DNA from: Azospirillum lipoferum 4B
GTDB lineage: Bacteria > Pseudomonadota > Alphaproteobacteria > Azospirillales > Azospirillaceae
DNA: 64,000 bases
Direction of reading: 5' to 3'
NCBI RefSeq assembly: GCF_000283655.1
Contig: NC_016622.1
Coordinates: 1,190,501 to 1,254,500 of the forward strand
Part shown: piece by piece, positions 19,522 to 30,294 of the stretch
Numbering within the stretch: position 1 is the first letter of the stretch
Layout: each line of letters opens with the position of its first letter
Notes under the pieces: model-generated
The model's database searches: none
The model's input: only the letters and a program-made list of their open reading frames with translations
Told to the model about the DNA's origin: nothing
Position numbers and translations under genes: made by a program

Positions 19522-20412
19522 TCAGGCCACCATCGGAGCGGCCGGACGACGAAGAGCCTGGGCGGCGCTGAGCACCGCCTTCTGAAGCTTCTCGAAAGCC
19601 CGCACCTCGATCTGGCGCACGCGTTCGCGCGAGACCGAGAATTGCTGGCTTAGGGCTTCGAGGGTGGAGGGATCGTCCTTCAGACGGCGCTCGAACAGGA
19701 TGCGGCGTTCACGCGCGTCCAGCCGGTCGAGGGCCTGACCGACAAGCCGGCGGCGCAACGCCAGTTCGTCGGCTTCCGCCAGCATGGTGTCCTGCGTGGG
19801 ACGGTCATCCGCCAGCAGTTCAAGCCAGTTGGTCTCGCCATCGGTCGACAGGGTGGCGTCGAGCGAGCTGTCGTTGGCGGCGAGGCGGCGGTTCATCTCC
19901 ACCACCTCGGTTTCCGGCACGTCCAGCTCGGCGGCGATGGTGGCCACCGTCTCCGGCGACAGGTCGCCCTGCTCCAGCTCGGCCATCTGGCTCTTCAGCC
20001 GGCGCAGGTTGAAGAACAGCTTCTTCTGGGCGGCAGTGGTGCCCATCTTCACCAGCGACCAGCTATGCAGGATGTATTCCTGGATCGCGGCACGGATCCA
20101 CCAGGTGGCATAGGTGGCGAAGCGGAAGCCGCGCTGCGGATCGAACTTCTGAGCGGCCTGCATCAGGCCGACATTGCCCTCGGCCACCAGATCGACCAGC
20201 GGCAGGCCGTAGCCGCCGAAGCCGCGGGCGATCTTGATCACGAGGCGGAGATGGCTGCCCACCAGCTGCTCCAACGCCTGTGGACTGCCACGCTCCCGCC
20301 AGGCGATGGCGAGGTCGCGCTCCACGTCCGGCGCCAGGATGGGGAAGCGCTTGGATTCCTCAATGTAGCGGGTCAGGCTGGCGTTTTCACCGGTCAGCAG
20401 TTTCTTCAGCAC
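19522..20412 (-). CDS. rpoH: RNA polymerase sigma-32 factor, heat shock
   Basis: The 296-residue protein is a group 3 sigma factor. The region 2 signature (LVDLVAEGNVGLMQAAQKFDP, then FATYATWWIRAAIQEYI) is followed by the RpoH box QKKLFFNLRR, which separates RpoH from RpoD. Region 4 ends in SVSRERVRQIEVRAFEKL. The GTG at 20412 is preferred because GGAGAGGAGG lies 7 bases upstream; the ATG nine codons earlier at 20439 would place that ribosome site inside the gene. Alphaproteobacteria often have several RpoH paralogues, and this may be one of them. Confidence 0.94.
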   Translation of the reverse strand: MLKKLLTGENASLTRYIEESKRFPILAPDVERDLAIAWRERGSPQALEQLVGSHLRLVIKIARGFGGYGLPLVDLVAEGNVGLMQAAQKFDPQRGFRFATYATWWIRAAIQEYILHSWSLVKMGTTAAQKKLFFNLRRLKSQMAELEQGDLSPETVATIAAELDVPETEVVEMNRRLAANDSSLDATLSTDGETNWLELLADDRPTQDTMLAEADELALRRRLVGQALDRLDARERRILFERRLKDDPSTLEALSQQFSVSRERVRQIEVRAFEKLQKAVLSAAQALRRPAAPMVA

Positions 20413-21091
20413 GCGAATGCCTCCTCTCCAACGCTTCATGGGGCAGCCCGCAATCGGGGCCGGCCCCTGTCGGGACCCATGGCGGGAATCGCCCCTGAGG
20501 CGATGAACCAACGGCGGACTGTGGCGCGAACGTAGGATTAACGTCCGTCGATCCGACCTTAGCTGTTGTGGGGTTTGTATTTTGCCCGGTGTCGCAAGGA
20601 ACCACGTCCTTTTGACAATGTTAATGTGGCCGCGGATTTGCGGCGGATCAAGCCGGGAAAGGGCATGTTCCGGGTGTTTTTCGGCGTATACCCAGGCTCT
20701 TCTTCCACCCGCACCGGCAGTCTGGGAGAGGACGCAATCCTATGACCCCTGACGTTCAGCCGGGTGACGTTCGGGCAGTCGTTCCTCCTCCGATCGGCCG
20801 GCGCAGGTCCGGGCGGACTGCCGTCGACATACCGCATCCGCGAAATGGAATGGCTGCAGGTCAGCCGGCGGAGCGGAAGGCAGCTATGCCTCTACGGTGA
20901 GGAGGGTGATAGGACCGCCCATGGTCCCTCAACCATACCGGAACCCTAGATGGGAAGGCCGATCCGCTTCGCCACCCGAACATTGGTCATAGGCCATCGA
21001 GGCTGGTTGGGGGTAAGGCGGGGGGAACAGGATGGGCCGGAGCCTGCGGTTCTCCAGGCTCATTCGTTGCCCGTCTGGGCAGGCGAAAATG
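20413..21091. other. Intergenic region between rpoH and mucR terminator
   Basis: The region should contain the rpoH promoter on the minus strand. On the plus strand it holds one weakly supported 52-codon ORF at 20742. No other structure stands out. Confidence 0.5.
20742..20900 (+). CDS. Possible 52-residue basic protein
   Basis: An ATG at 20742 follows GGGAGAGGA by about 10 bases and opens a 52-codon frame starting MTPDVQPGDVRAVVPPPIGR. The product is basic and proline-rich without recognisable motifs. Only the ribosome site supports it, and it may not be expressed. Confidence 0.28.
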   Translation: MTPDVQPGDVRAVVPPPIGRRRSGRTAVDIPHPRNGMAAGQPAERKAAMPLR

Positions 21092-21123
21092 AGAAAGGCG
21101 CGGCCGAATGGCCGCGCCTTTCT
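21092..21123 (-). terminator. Terminator after mucR
   Basis: GAAAGGCGCGGCC pairs perfectly with GGCCGCGCCTTTC around GAAT. On the minus strand the stem is followed by TTTCTCATTTT, 25 bases after the mucR stop. Confidence 0.85.
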
Positions 21124-21148
21124 GGAAACACATGGCGATGAAGACCGA

Positions 21149-21559
21149 TTATTCGGCCGCCGCACGCTTGCGGCCGAGGCCGAGCTTGGTCGCCATTTCC
21201 GAACGCGCCTTGGCATAGTTCGGCGCGACCATCGGATATTCGGCCGGCAGACCCCACTTGGCACGGTAATCGTCAGGCGTCATGTCATAGACGGTCTTCA
21301 GATGCCGCTTCAGCATCTTCAGCTTTTTCCCGTCTTCCAGGCAAACGATGTATTCCGGTGTGACCGATTTCTTGATCGCGACCGCCGGAACCAGTTCGGC
21401 CTTCGCCTGGGTCGGCTTCTCCTCACCCAGATTGCGGAAAGCCGCCTGGACGCTGTTGATCAGCGTGGGCAGGTCGTGGACCGGCACCGAGTTGTTCCCG
21501 ACATAGGCGGCAACGACCTTGGCGGTCAGCGATTGCAGTTCGGTTTGATCGATGGTCAT
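21149..21559 (-). CDS. mucR: MucR/Ros family transcriptional regulator
   Basis: The 136-residue protein matches MucR: an N-terminal oligomerisation region and a C-terminal DNA-binding domain (CLEDGKKLKMLKRHLKT, then MTPDDYRAKWGLP). MucR proteins repress many genes by binding AT-rich targets, including exopolysaccharide and surface-protein genes. The classical zinc site is incomplete here: Cys73 and His86 are present, but Asp76 and Val90 occupy the positions of the second Cys and second His of Ros. GGGGAG precedes the start. The gene lies 34 bases downstream of the HU gene on the same strand and may be co-transcribed with it. Confidence 0.93.
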   Translation of the reverse strand: MTIDQTELQSLTAKVVAAYVGNNSVPVHDLPTLINSVQAAFRNLGEEKPTQAKAELVPAVAIKKSVTPEYIVCLEDGKKLKMLKRHLKTVYDMTPDDYRAKWGLPAEYPMVAPNYAKARSEMATKLGLGRKRAAAE

Positions 21560-21593
21560 GGCTGCACTCCCCTGGGACTTGGTTGCGTGCGTG

Positions 21594-21869
21594 TCAGCCG
21601 TTCACCAGATCGCGCAGCTGCTTGGCCGGCTTGAACTTCGGAGCCTTGGAAGCGGCAATCGCCACGACTTCGCCGGTGCGGGGGTTGCGGCCTTCACGGG
21701 CGGCGCGCTCGGCCACCTCGAAGATGCCGAAACCGGCCAGGCGCACATCTTCGCCGCGGCCCAGCGCGCCGGAGATGCCCTCGAACACCGCCTGAACGAC
21801 CTTGGCCGCGTCGGCCTTCTTGATGCCGGCGTTGGTGGCGACGGTTTCGATCAGTTCGGCCTGGTTCAT
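21594..21869 (-). CDS. HU family DNA-binding protein
   Basis: This 91-residue nucleoid protein has the standard HU length. The DNA-binding arm reads GRNPRTGEVVAIAASKAPKF, with the conserved proline that bends DNA. The start MNQAELIETVA at 21869 fits HU; the frame runs on upstream without homology. It lies just ahead of mucR, so two nucleoid-associated or global regulators may share one transcript. Confidence 0.95.
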   Translation of the reverse strand: MNQAELIETVATNAGIKKADAAKVVQAVFEGISGALGRGEDVRLAGFGIFEVAERAAREGRNPRTGEVVAIAASKAPKFKPAKQLRDLVNG

Positions 21870-22338
21870 GCAAAACTCCATTTGGTCGGTTTGGTTTCGG
21901 TTTTTCGGAGTTATTGGCAGAACGGCACCATCCGCACAAGAGCGAACACAGACTGGGCAACCGTTGGTGTTTTTCTTGCGCGACATTCGTTCCCTATCTG
22001 TGGCGGCATTGCATCAAGCGCCGAGTCCCGGAGCTGCGCATGCCTGTGCAGCCGCAGTTTCCCACGCCTCAGCGCCTGTGCAGCGCGCGATGGCTCCCCG
22101 CAGCCGGCGCGACTCGCCGAAGGTCGACATCCGCCGAATTTCAATGACGACAAAGAGAGCCGGTTGCGTATGTGATTGAGATGCAAAAATTCGGTCTTGC
22201 GGCATCTTGACCGGAGACGAGGCAACACCATTTGCCGGAAAGTTCGGGTCCGGGTCCCTCTGGCGGCCGAGGCGTCGGTCGTGATGTCGGAACCGCTTGA
22301 TTTCACCGCTGACGCAGCGTCATCAAGTGGGTCTTATA
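21870..22338. other. Divergent intergenic region, HU and terC promoters
   Basis: This 469-base region separates two divergent genes. No credible ORF is seen. It contains AT-rich HU upstream sequence near 21880-21930 and, at its right end, a TGACGC-A-GCGTCA palindrome and TATAAT box before terC. I looked for a manganese yybP-ykoY riboswitch, frequent before terC-type genes, and could not see one. Confidence 0.5.
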
Positions 22339-22340
22339 AT
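22310..22340 (+). promoter_or_regulatory. terC promoter/operator candidate
   Basis: A perfect 13-base palindrome TGACGC-A-GCGTCA spans 22310-22322 and a perfect TATAAT is at 22335-22340. The -10 box overlaps the first possible ATG (22339), which raises the chance that translation starts at the next in-frame ATG, 22348. Confidence 0.4.
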
Positions 22341-23331
22341 GGATGGTATGTTTGCAACGGTTTTCCTCGAATTTTTGGGAAAACCAATCTGGATTTGGCT
22401 TATTTTCATCGGCGTCGTCCTGACGCTCCTGGTCTTGGATCTGGGTGTTCTCAACCGCCGCGACCACGTCATTGGGGTCGGTGAAAGCCTGAAGCTGTCG
22501 GCTTTCTACATCGCGGTCGCAATGCTGTTCGGCGGCTGGGTCTGGTACTCGATGGGCTCGGAGGCAGGCCTTCAGTACTACACCGGCTTCTTCGTCGAGA
22601 AGAGCCTGTCACTGGACAACGTATTCGTCATATCGCTGATCTTCAGCTACTTCGCCGTACCGCGCGAACTGCAGCATCGCGTGCTGTTCTGGGGTATCCT
22701 GGGCGTCATCGTGCTGCGTGGCCTTATGATCGCCGCCGGTGCGGCCCTGGTTTCCGAGTTCCACTGGGTCCTCTATCTCTTCGGCGCCTTCCTGGTGCTG
22801 ACCGGCATCAAGATGCTGTTCGCGAAGGACGAGGAGACCAACCTCGGCGAGAATGTGGCCCTTCGTTTCCTGAAGCGCCATATCCGGGTGACCGACCGCT
22901 TCCATGGCCATCACTTCATCGTCAAGGAGCCGAGCGGTCCGGGCGGCGCGATGCGCTGGGCGGCTACCCCGCTTCTGCTGGCGCTGATCATGGTCGAGTT
23001 GGCCGACCTCGTCTTCGCGGTCGACAGCGTGCCGGCGATCTTCGCCATCACCACCGATCCGTATCTGGTCTATACCAGCAACATCTTCGCCATCCTCGGC
23101 CTGCGTGCCCTGTATTTCGCTCTGGCGGCGATGGTCCATCGCTTCCGTTACCTGAAATACGCGTTGGCTCTGGTGCTGGTGTTCATCGGCGGCAAGATCT
23201 TCTACACGCAGTTCTTCGGCAAGCCCGACCCGCTGATCGCGCTGGGCGTCACCTTCGCCCTCATCGGTGGCGGCGTGCTGGTGTCGCTGTGGAAGACCAG
23301 CCGCGAAACCAAGACCGCGGCGGCCGAGTAA
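22339..23331 (+). CDS. TerC family integral membrane protein
   Basis: The 330-residue protein has about nine hydrophobic segments and the TerC signatures SLSLDNVFVISLIF and VELADLVFAVDSVPAIFAIT, whose acidic residues lie within membrane helices. The family (Alx, TerC) is tied to metal-ion, chiefly manganese, export and tellurite resistance. Two starts are possible: ATG 22339 (MDGMFATVF) and ATG 22348. The promoter position favours the second. A strong terminator follows the gene. Confidence 0.92.
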   Translation: MDGMFATVFLEFLGKPIWIWLIFIGVVLTLLVLDLGVLNRRDHVIGVGESLKLSAFYIAVAMLFGGWVWYSMGSEAGLQYYTGFFVEKSLSLDNVFVISLIFSYFAVPRELQHRVLFWGILGVIVLRGLMIAAGAALVSEFHWVLYLFGAFLVLTGIKMLFAKDEETNLGENVALRFLKRHIRVTDRFHGHHFIVKEPSGPGGAMRWAATPLLLALIMVELADLVFAVDSVPAIFAITTDPYLVYTSNIFAILGLRALYFALAAMVHRFRYLKYALALVLVFIGGKIFYTQFFGKPDPLIALGVTFALIGGGVLVSLWKTSRETKTAAAE

Positions 23332-23348
23332 ACTATCGGGTGGGAACG

Positions 23349-23376
23349 GGGGCGGCACGGGTGTGCCGCCCCTTTT
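23349..23376 (+). terminator. Terminator after the TerC gene
   Basis: GGGGCGGCAC pairs with GTGCCGCCCC around GGGT, followed by TTTT, 18 bases after the stop codon. Confidence 0.88.
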
Positions 23377-23382
23377 CCTTGT

Positions 23383-23839
23383 TCAGAACCCCAGCCTGAC
23401 CAGCTCAGCAATGCTGTCCGCCGCATTGCGGTGGAGGATGAAACGGCCGCCGGCCGTCTCCCAGGGATCGCGGGCCTTCTCGCGGTCATCGACGAGGACC
23501 GCGCCGGGGCTGGCATAGCGGGCCTTGTCGCGGGCCATGCAGGTGATGACCGGCACATCGGCCCCCAGCATGCGGGCGACCCAGCGCTTCTTCTGTTCGG
23601 GTGCCCAGCTGCCCAGCGGCAGGCCTGTTAGGATGGTCGGCCGGTAGGGAGCGCAGAACTGCCAGAGCTCCTGCGCGTCATGCATGAACTCCAGCGTGCC
23701 GAAGAAATCGGAGTGGCGGGACAACGCCCGCCACATCTCCTTCATCGGCAGCTGTTCCGGCCGCTTGCCGGTGACCGCGACCACGCCGCGGTCGAAATCG
23801 GCAAGCACGCCGTCGAGGTCGAGGAACAGCGCCGCCACC

Positions 23840-23847
<8 letters not shown>
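23383..23847 (-). CDS. HAD-like 5'-nucleotidase-type hydrolase
   Basis: The 154-residue protein has HAD motif I as [13 protein letters not shown], with the nucleophilic aspartate and the second aspartate two residues on. The threonine motif ILTGLP and acidic pair VLVDDREK follow. The short length, with a small cap, resembles 5'(3')-deoxyribonucleotidases. The substrate is not determined. The start overlaps the end of the acetoacetyl-CoA synthetase gene by 8 bases, so it is probably co-expressed. Confidence 0.82.
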
Positions 23848-25792
<1,945 letters not shown>

Positions 25793-25978
25793 TCTCGGTT
25801 CCCTCAGCGTCTCGTTATCCACCGGCGTCAGCGGCCGGCTCGCCTGCCGGGTTGTTGGTTCGTGTCCCGGATTGCCGTGCAGCATAACGCATTGCCGCAC
25901 CGGTTGTCTGCGCCTGGGTGGTGGAAGCGGATAGGGTCGACCGGCGCGAAGCGGAACGGAAACAAGGGGCTACAAACG

Positions 25979-26008
25979 AAAACGGCGGGGAGTCTCCTCC
26001 CCGCCGTT
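25979..26008 (-). terminator. Terminator of the pyrB-pyrC-plsY operon
   Basis: AACGGCGGGGAG pairs perfectly with CTCCCCGCCGTT. On the minus strand a T-rich run (TTTTCGTTTG) follows. It lies 17 bases beyond the plsY stop. Confidence 0.85.
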
Positions 26009-26024
26009 CATGCCTTGCTGCCGA

Positions 26025-26624
26025 TCAGGCCGCTTTCTTCTTGCCGGAACCGATCTTCGGTTCCTCGCCCTTCAGCAGGCGGCGGATGTTCGCCTCATGG
26101 CGGATGAAGACCAGCACGGCGATGAACAGGCAGAGGCCGGCGACCAGCGGCCCACCGAAATACCAGCCGGTCAGCGGGCTGACGCCCAGCGCCGTCAGAG
26201 CCGACAGCGACGAGATTCGGAACAGGGCCGCCATCACCAGCCAGGTCAGGCAGGCGAGCAGACCGACCGGCCATGAAATCGCCAGCAGAACGCCGATCGC
26301 CGTCGCCACGCCCTTGCCGCCCTTGAAGCCCAGCCAGACCGGAAAGCTATGGCCCAGCATGGCGCCGCCGGCGGCCAGCACCGCCGCTTCGGGACCGGCC
26401 CACCACAGGGCCAGCAGCGCCGCGATGGCGCCCTTGCCACTGTCCAGCAGCAGGGTTGCCAGTGCCAGAGGCTTGTTGCCGGTGCGCAGCACATTGGTGG
26501 CGCCGATGTTGCCGGAGCCGATCTGGCGGATGTCGCCCAGCCCGGCCAGTCGGGTCAGCACCAGCCCGAAAGGGATCGAACCCAGCAAATAGCCCAGCAG
26601 GGCTGCAAGCACGAGTGTGAACAC
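26025..26624 (-). CDS. plsY: Glycerol-3-phosphate acyltransferase PlsY
   Basis: The 199-residue inner-membrane enzyme transfers acyl groups from acyl-phosphate to glycerol-3-phosphate. It shows the three PlsY motifs: [19 protein letters not shown] and [11 protein letters not shown]. About five to six membrane helices are visible. The GTG at 26624 is the preferred start, with GGAGGA upstream inside the end of pyrC; this leaves four bases after the pyrC stop. The C terminus is lysine-rich. The pyrB-pyrC-plsY order is common in alphaproteobacteria. Confidence 0.94.
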   Translation of the reverse strand: MFTLVLAALLGYLLGSIPFGLVLTRLAGLGDIRQIGSGNIGATNVLRTGNKPLALATLLLDSGKGAIAALLALWWAGPEAAVLAAGGAMLGHSFPVWLGFKGGKGVATAIGVLLAISWPVGLLACLTWLVMAALFRISSLSALTALGVSPLTGWYFGGPLVAGLCLFIAVLVFIRHEANIRRLLKGEEPKIGSGKKKAA

Positions 26625-26628
26625 CGGA

Positions 26629-27936
26629 TCAGTCCTCCGCCTGCCAGACGGTGCGTCCATCCACGATGGTGCGCAGCGGTCGGCCCTGGACTGGGCGGTT
26701 CTCGAAAGGCGAGTTCTTCGACTTCGACTTGAAACGGCCGACGTCGATCTGCCAGGGCACGTCGAGGTCGAAGATGACCAGATCGGCCGGCCCGCCCTTC
26801 ACGATGCGGCCGACGGCCAGATCGAGGATCGCCGCCGGGTTGGACGTGACGCAGGCCAGCGCCTTCAGCAGCGGCATCTTGCCCTTGTGCACCAGTTCCA
26901 GCGTCAGCGGGAACAGCGTCTCCAACCCGATCACGCCGGGGGCGGCCTGGGCGAAGGGCAGGCGCTTCTGATCCTGGTCCTGCGGTACATGGTCAGACGC
27001 GATGGCGTCGATGGTGCCGTCGGCCAGACCCTCGACAATGGCCCGGCGGTCCATCTCGCCACGCAGCGGCGGCGACACCTTGGCATAGGTGCGGTAATCG
27101 CCGACATCGGTCTCGGTCAGGGCGAAGTAATGCGGGGCGGTATCGCAGGTCACCTTCAGCCCGCGCGCCTTGGCGCGGCGGATCAGGTCGACCGACTCCG
27201 ACGTGGTGATGTGGGCGAAATGCAGGCGCCCGCCGGTCAGCTCGGCCAGCCGCAGGTCGCGCTCGATCATGATGATCTCGGCTTCGCGCGGGATGCCGAC
27301 GAGGCCGAGGCGGGTGGCGATCTCGCCGGAGTTCATCATGCCGCCGGACGCCAGCGACGGCTCCTCCGGGTGCTGGACGATCAACTTGCCGAAGGTCTTG
27401 GCGTAGCTGAGCGCGCGGCGCATGGTCTTGGCGCTGACGATTGCCTTGGTGCCGTCGGTGAAGGCGACGGCACCGGCATGGCTCAGCAGGCCCATCTCGG
27501 TGATCTCGTTGCCTTCGGTGCCGCGCGTGGCGGAGCCGTAGGCGAAGACCTTGACCAGCCTCACCTCGCGGGCGCGCCGCGCGATGAACTCCAATCCGGC
27601 GACCTCGTCCAGCACCGGGTCGGTGTTGGGCAGCAACGCCATCGCGGTGATGCCGCCGGCCGCCGCGGCGCGGGAGGCGCTCTTGATCGTGTCCTTCTCT
27701 TCCTCGCCCGGCTCACCGATCAGCACGCGCATGTCAACGAGGCCGGGGGCGAGGCACTGGCCAGCCAGATCGACGACCTCCGCCCCCTCGGGCGTGGAGT
27801 CGCTGAACAGGCCGGGGCCGAAATCGGCGATGGTCTCTCCGTCGATCAGCAGGTCGGCGCGCTGGTCCAGCCCCGTCGCCGGATCCAGCAGGCGGGCGTT
27901 GCGGAAGACGGTACGGGTGTCGGTCGGGGCACTCAT
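26629..27936 (-). CDS. pyrC: Dihydroorotase-like protein PyrC with a degenerate metal site
   Basis: The 435-residue protein is homologous to class I dihydroorotase, which closes the ring of carbamoyl-aspartate in pyrimidine synthesis. The usual metal-binding HxH after the first strand is missing: the sequence reads [13 protein letters not shown], with Arg70 and Leu72 in place of the histidines. Later ligands partly remain ([25 protein letters not shown]). Such PyrC-prime forms can act as structural partners of aspartate carbamoyltransferase, with another dihydroorotase doing the catalysis. The gene overlaps pyrB by four bases. Whether it has any activity is unknown. Confidence 0.88.
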   Translation of the reverse strand: MSAPTDTRTVFRNARLLDPATGLDQRADLLIDGETIADFGPGLFSDSTPEGAEVVDLAGQCLAPGLVDMRVLIGEPGEEEKDTIKSASRAAAAGGITAMALLPNTDPVLDEVAGLEFIARRAREVRLVKVFAYGSATRGTEGNEITEMGLLSHAGAVAFTDGTKAIVSAKTMRRALSYAKTFGKLIVQHPEEPSLASGGMMNSGEIATRLGLVGIPREAEIIMIERDLRLAELTGGRLHFAHITTSESVDLIRRAKARGLKVTCDTAPHYFALTETDVGDYRTYAKVSPPLRGEMDRRAIVEGLADGTIDAIASDHVPQDQDQKRLPFAQAAPGVIGLETLFPLTLELVHKGKMPLLKALACVTSNPAAILDLAVGRIVKGGPADLVIFDLDVPWQIDVGRFKSKSKNSPFENRPVQGRPLRTIVDGRTVWQAED

Positions 27937-28910
27937 CGGGCGGCTCCCGCAAGGTCGGACTGGCGGCGTTCGCGGGTCAGCAGGTCGAGCACGGCCATGC
28001 GCACGGCCACGCCCAGTTCCACCTGATCGAGGATCATCGAGCGCTTGAGATCGTCGGCAACCTCCGAATCGATCTCGACGCCGCGGTTCATCGGACCGGG
28101 GTGCATGATGACCGCATCGGGCTTCGCCACCTCCAGCTTCTCGTAATCGAGGCCGTAGAAATAGAAATACTCGCGGGTGGACGGGACATACTGGCCGCTC
28201 ATCCGCTCGGTCTGCAGGCGCAGCATCATCACCACGTCGGCGTCGCGCAGGCCGGTCTTCATCGAATGATGGACCTCGACGCCCAGCCGCTCGATCTGCG
28301 AGGGCAGCAGGGTCGGCGGCGCCACGCAGCGCACCCGCGCCCCCATGGCGTTCAGCAGGTGGATGTTGGAGCGCGCGACGCGGCTGTGCAGGATGTCGCC
28401 GCAGATCGCCACGATCAGCCCGTCCAGCCGGCCGAGACGGCGGCGGATCGCCAGCGCGTCCAGCAGGGCCTGCGTCGGATGTTCGTGGTGGCCGTCGCCG
28501 GCATTGATGACGGAGCAGTTGACCTTGTCGGCCAGCAGCTTCACTGCGCCCGAATCGGCGTGGCGAACCACCAGCGCGTCGAGGTGCATGGCGTTCAGCG
28601 TCATCGCCGTGTCAATCAGGGTCTCGCCCTTCTTCACCGAACTGCTGTCGGTCGACATGTTGATCACGTCGGCGCCCAGCCGCTTGCCGGCCAGCTCGAA
28701 GCTGGTGCGGGTGCGGGTGGAATTCTCGAAGAACAGGTTCACCTGCGTGCGGCCGTCCAACAGGTTGGACTTCTTCACGGGGCGGCGGTTCTGCTCGACA
28801 TAGCCGTCGGCGAGGTCGAGGATCTGGGTGATCTCGCCGGCCCGCAGCCCCTCGATACCGAGGAGATGGCGGTGCGGGAAGACCGTGTCGGGGGACGGGT
28901 TCGCGCTCAT
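27933..28910 (-). CDS. pyrB: Aspartate carbamoyltransferase catalytic subunit
   Basis: The 325-residue protein condenses carbamoyl phosphate and aspartate, the first committed step of pyrimidine synthesis. The carbamoyl phosphate motif STRTRTSFE starts at residue 64, and [14 protein letters not shown] is conserved. No regulatory pyrI gene is nearby. Its end overlaps the start of pyrC as ATGA, consistent with a PyrB-PyrC complex. The N-terminal start [15 protein letters not shown] is accepted as is. Confidence 0.96.
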   Translation of the reverse strand: MSANPSPDTVFPHRHLLGIEGLRAGEITQILDLADGYVEQNRRPVKKSNLLDGRTQVNLFFENSTRTRTSFELAGKRLGADVINMSTDSSSVKKGETLIDTAMTLNAMHLDALVVRHADSGAVKLLADKVNCSVINAGDGHHEHPTQALLDALAIRRRLGRLDGLIVAICGDILHSRVARSNIHLLNAMGARVRCVAPPTLLPSQIERLGVEVHHSMKTGLRDADVVMMLRLQTERMSGQYVPSTREYFYFYGLDYEKLEVAKPDAVIMHPGPMNRGVEIDSEVADDLKRSMILDQVELGVAVRMAVLDLLTRERRQSDLAGAAR

Positions 28911-28991
28911 GGGCGCGGACTATAGGAGCGGTCCGGCACGCCCGCAAGCCGTTCAAGACGACCGGCCGGCGCAGGACTTTCGCCGCGCTTT

Positions 28992-29879
28992 TCAGCCCAT
29001 CCCCGCCTCTTCGAACAGCCAGTCGCGGAAGGCCTTCACCTTGGGCCGGGAAAAGTAATGCGGCGGCGCCACCACGTAATAGGCAAGGCTTCCCGGCAGC
29101 CGCACCTCGAACAGGCGAACCAGCCGTCCGGCGGCGATGTCGTCCGCCACCAGCACCCCGCGGGCGAGCGCGATGCCGTGGCCGTTGATCGCCGCCTGCA
29201 GCGTGAAGGACGAATCGTCGAATCGCAGGCCGCGCTCGGTATCCACGCCATCGATCCCCGCCGCCCGGCACCACACCGCCCAGGAGATGTTGTAGTCGTC
29301 GTGCAGCAAAGTGTGATGCCGCAGTTCCTCCGGATTCACCAGCGGCCGGTCGCCGGCAAGCAGCGACGGGTGGCCGACTGGGAAGATGTCCTCCGTCAGC
29401 AGACGCTCGACCCGCAGGTCTGACCACAGGCCGTTGCCGAAACGGATCGCCAGATCGACGTCGTGGCGGGCGAAATCGACCACCTGAGATGTGCTGTGCA
29501 CCCGCACGTCCATTTCCGGATGGCGCTTCTGGAAACGCATCAGCCGCGGTACCAGCCATTTCGACGCGAAGCTCGGCATGGTGGAAATGGTCAGGGTGCC
29601 GCTGCTGTCGGCGCGGATCAGCCGGTCGGTCGCCTGGGACAGGGTGTCCATCGCCTCGCGCACCGGCGGCAGATAATTCTGCCCGGCCTCGGTCAAGGCC
29701 AGCGCCCGGTTCATTCGGCGAAACAACGGTAATCCGAGCCATTCCTCCAGCGCCTTGATCTGGTGGCTGACGGCAGCCTGTGTCACATGCAGCTCGTCTG
29801 CGGCTTTTGTGAAGGAAAGATGGCGCGCGGCGGCTTCGAAGGCGCGCAGCGCATTCAGCGGGGGCAGGCGGCGGGACAT
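28992..29879 (-). CDS. LysR family regulator, GcvA-like
   Basis: The 295-residue protein has a typical N-terminal winged helix (LNALRAFEAAARHLSFTKAA, then VTQAAVSHQIKALE) and a substrate-binding effector domain. The start MSRRLPPLNALRAFE and the effector domain fit the GcvA subgroup, whose founding member controls glycine cleavage in E. coli. Many paralogues of this subgroup control unrelated genes, and the gcv operon here already has a riboswitch, so its target is not established. A neighbouring target gene is not evident. Confidence 0.88.
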   Translation of the reverse strand: MSRRLPPLNALRAFEAAARHLSFTKAADELHVTQAAVSHQIKALEEWLGLPLFRRMNRALALTEAGQNYLPPVREAMDTLSQATDRLIRADSSGTLTISTMPSFASKWLVPRLMRFQKRHPEMDVRVHSTSQVVDFARHDVDLAIRFGNGLWSDLRVERLLTEDIFPVGHPSLLAGDRPLVNPEELRHHTLLHDDYNISWAVWCRAAGIDGVDTERGLRFDDSSFTLQAAINGHGIALARGVLVADDIAAGRLVRLFEVRLPGSLAYYVVAPPHYFSRPKVKAFRDWLFEEAGMG

Positions 29880-30050
29880 GGGAGGGGCGGACCGGAGAGT
29901 GGCTTCGGATTAGTTCAGCTAATCGATTCTATGAGAAACCGTCGTTTGTCGGCAAGCGGCCTCTGCCCCATCCTCAACTCCACAAGCGAACACACGAACC
30001 GGAGCGGCGAGGCGGATGCCCCGCTCCCTTTCCCCGGAGGAGACCGGATC

Positions 30051-30290
30051 ATGGCAAAGGCTACGCAGTCGTTCCTCTCCAGCACCGACCTGTCCCACCG
30101 CGCTCCCGTCCGGGAGGGCAAGGGGGCCGGTCAATGGATGATCAGCCTGTTCGACCGCTTCGCGACCTGGAGCGAACGGCGGCGCCAGCGTCGGGCGCTG
30201 GAGGCTCTGCCCGACCATCTGCTGTCCGACATCGGCATTTCCCGCGTCGATGCGGAGCAGGAAGCCCACAAGCCCTTCTGGCAGGGCTGA
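30051..30290 (+). CDS. DUF1127 domain protein
   Basis: The 79-residue protein ends in a DUF1127 motif: an arginine-rich helix (WSERRRQRRALEALPDHLLSDIG) followed by ISRVDAEQEA. Small DUF1127 proteins in Agrobacterium and Rhodobacter affect phosphate and carbon metabolism and can bind RNA. CGGAGGAGA precedes the ATG. It is 4 bases before the GFA-family gene and so may share its transcript. Confidence 0.88.
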   Translation: MAKATQSFLSSTDLSHRAPVREGKGAGQWMISLFDRFATWSERRRQRRALEALPDHLLSDIGISRVDAEQEAHKPFWQG

Positions 30291-30294
30291 CCCC

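Noticed and set aside
22196-22338. Manganese yybP-ykoY riboswitch before the TerC gene
   Set aside because: Searched for because such riboswitches often precede this family, but the conserved core could not be recognised.
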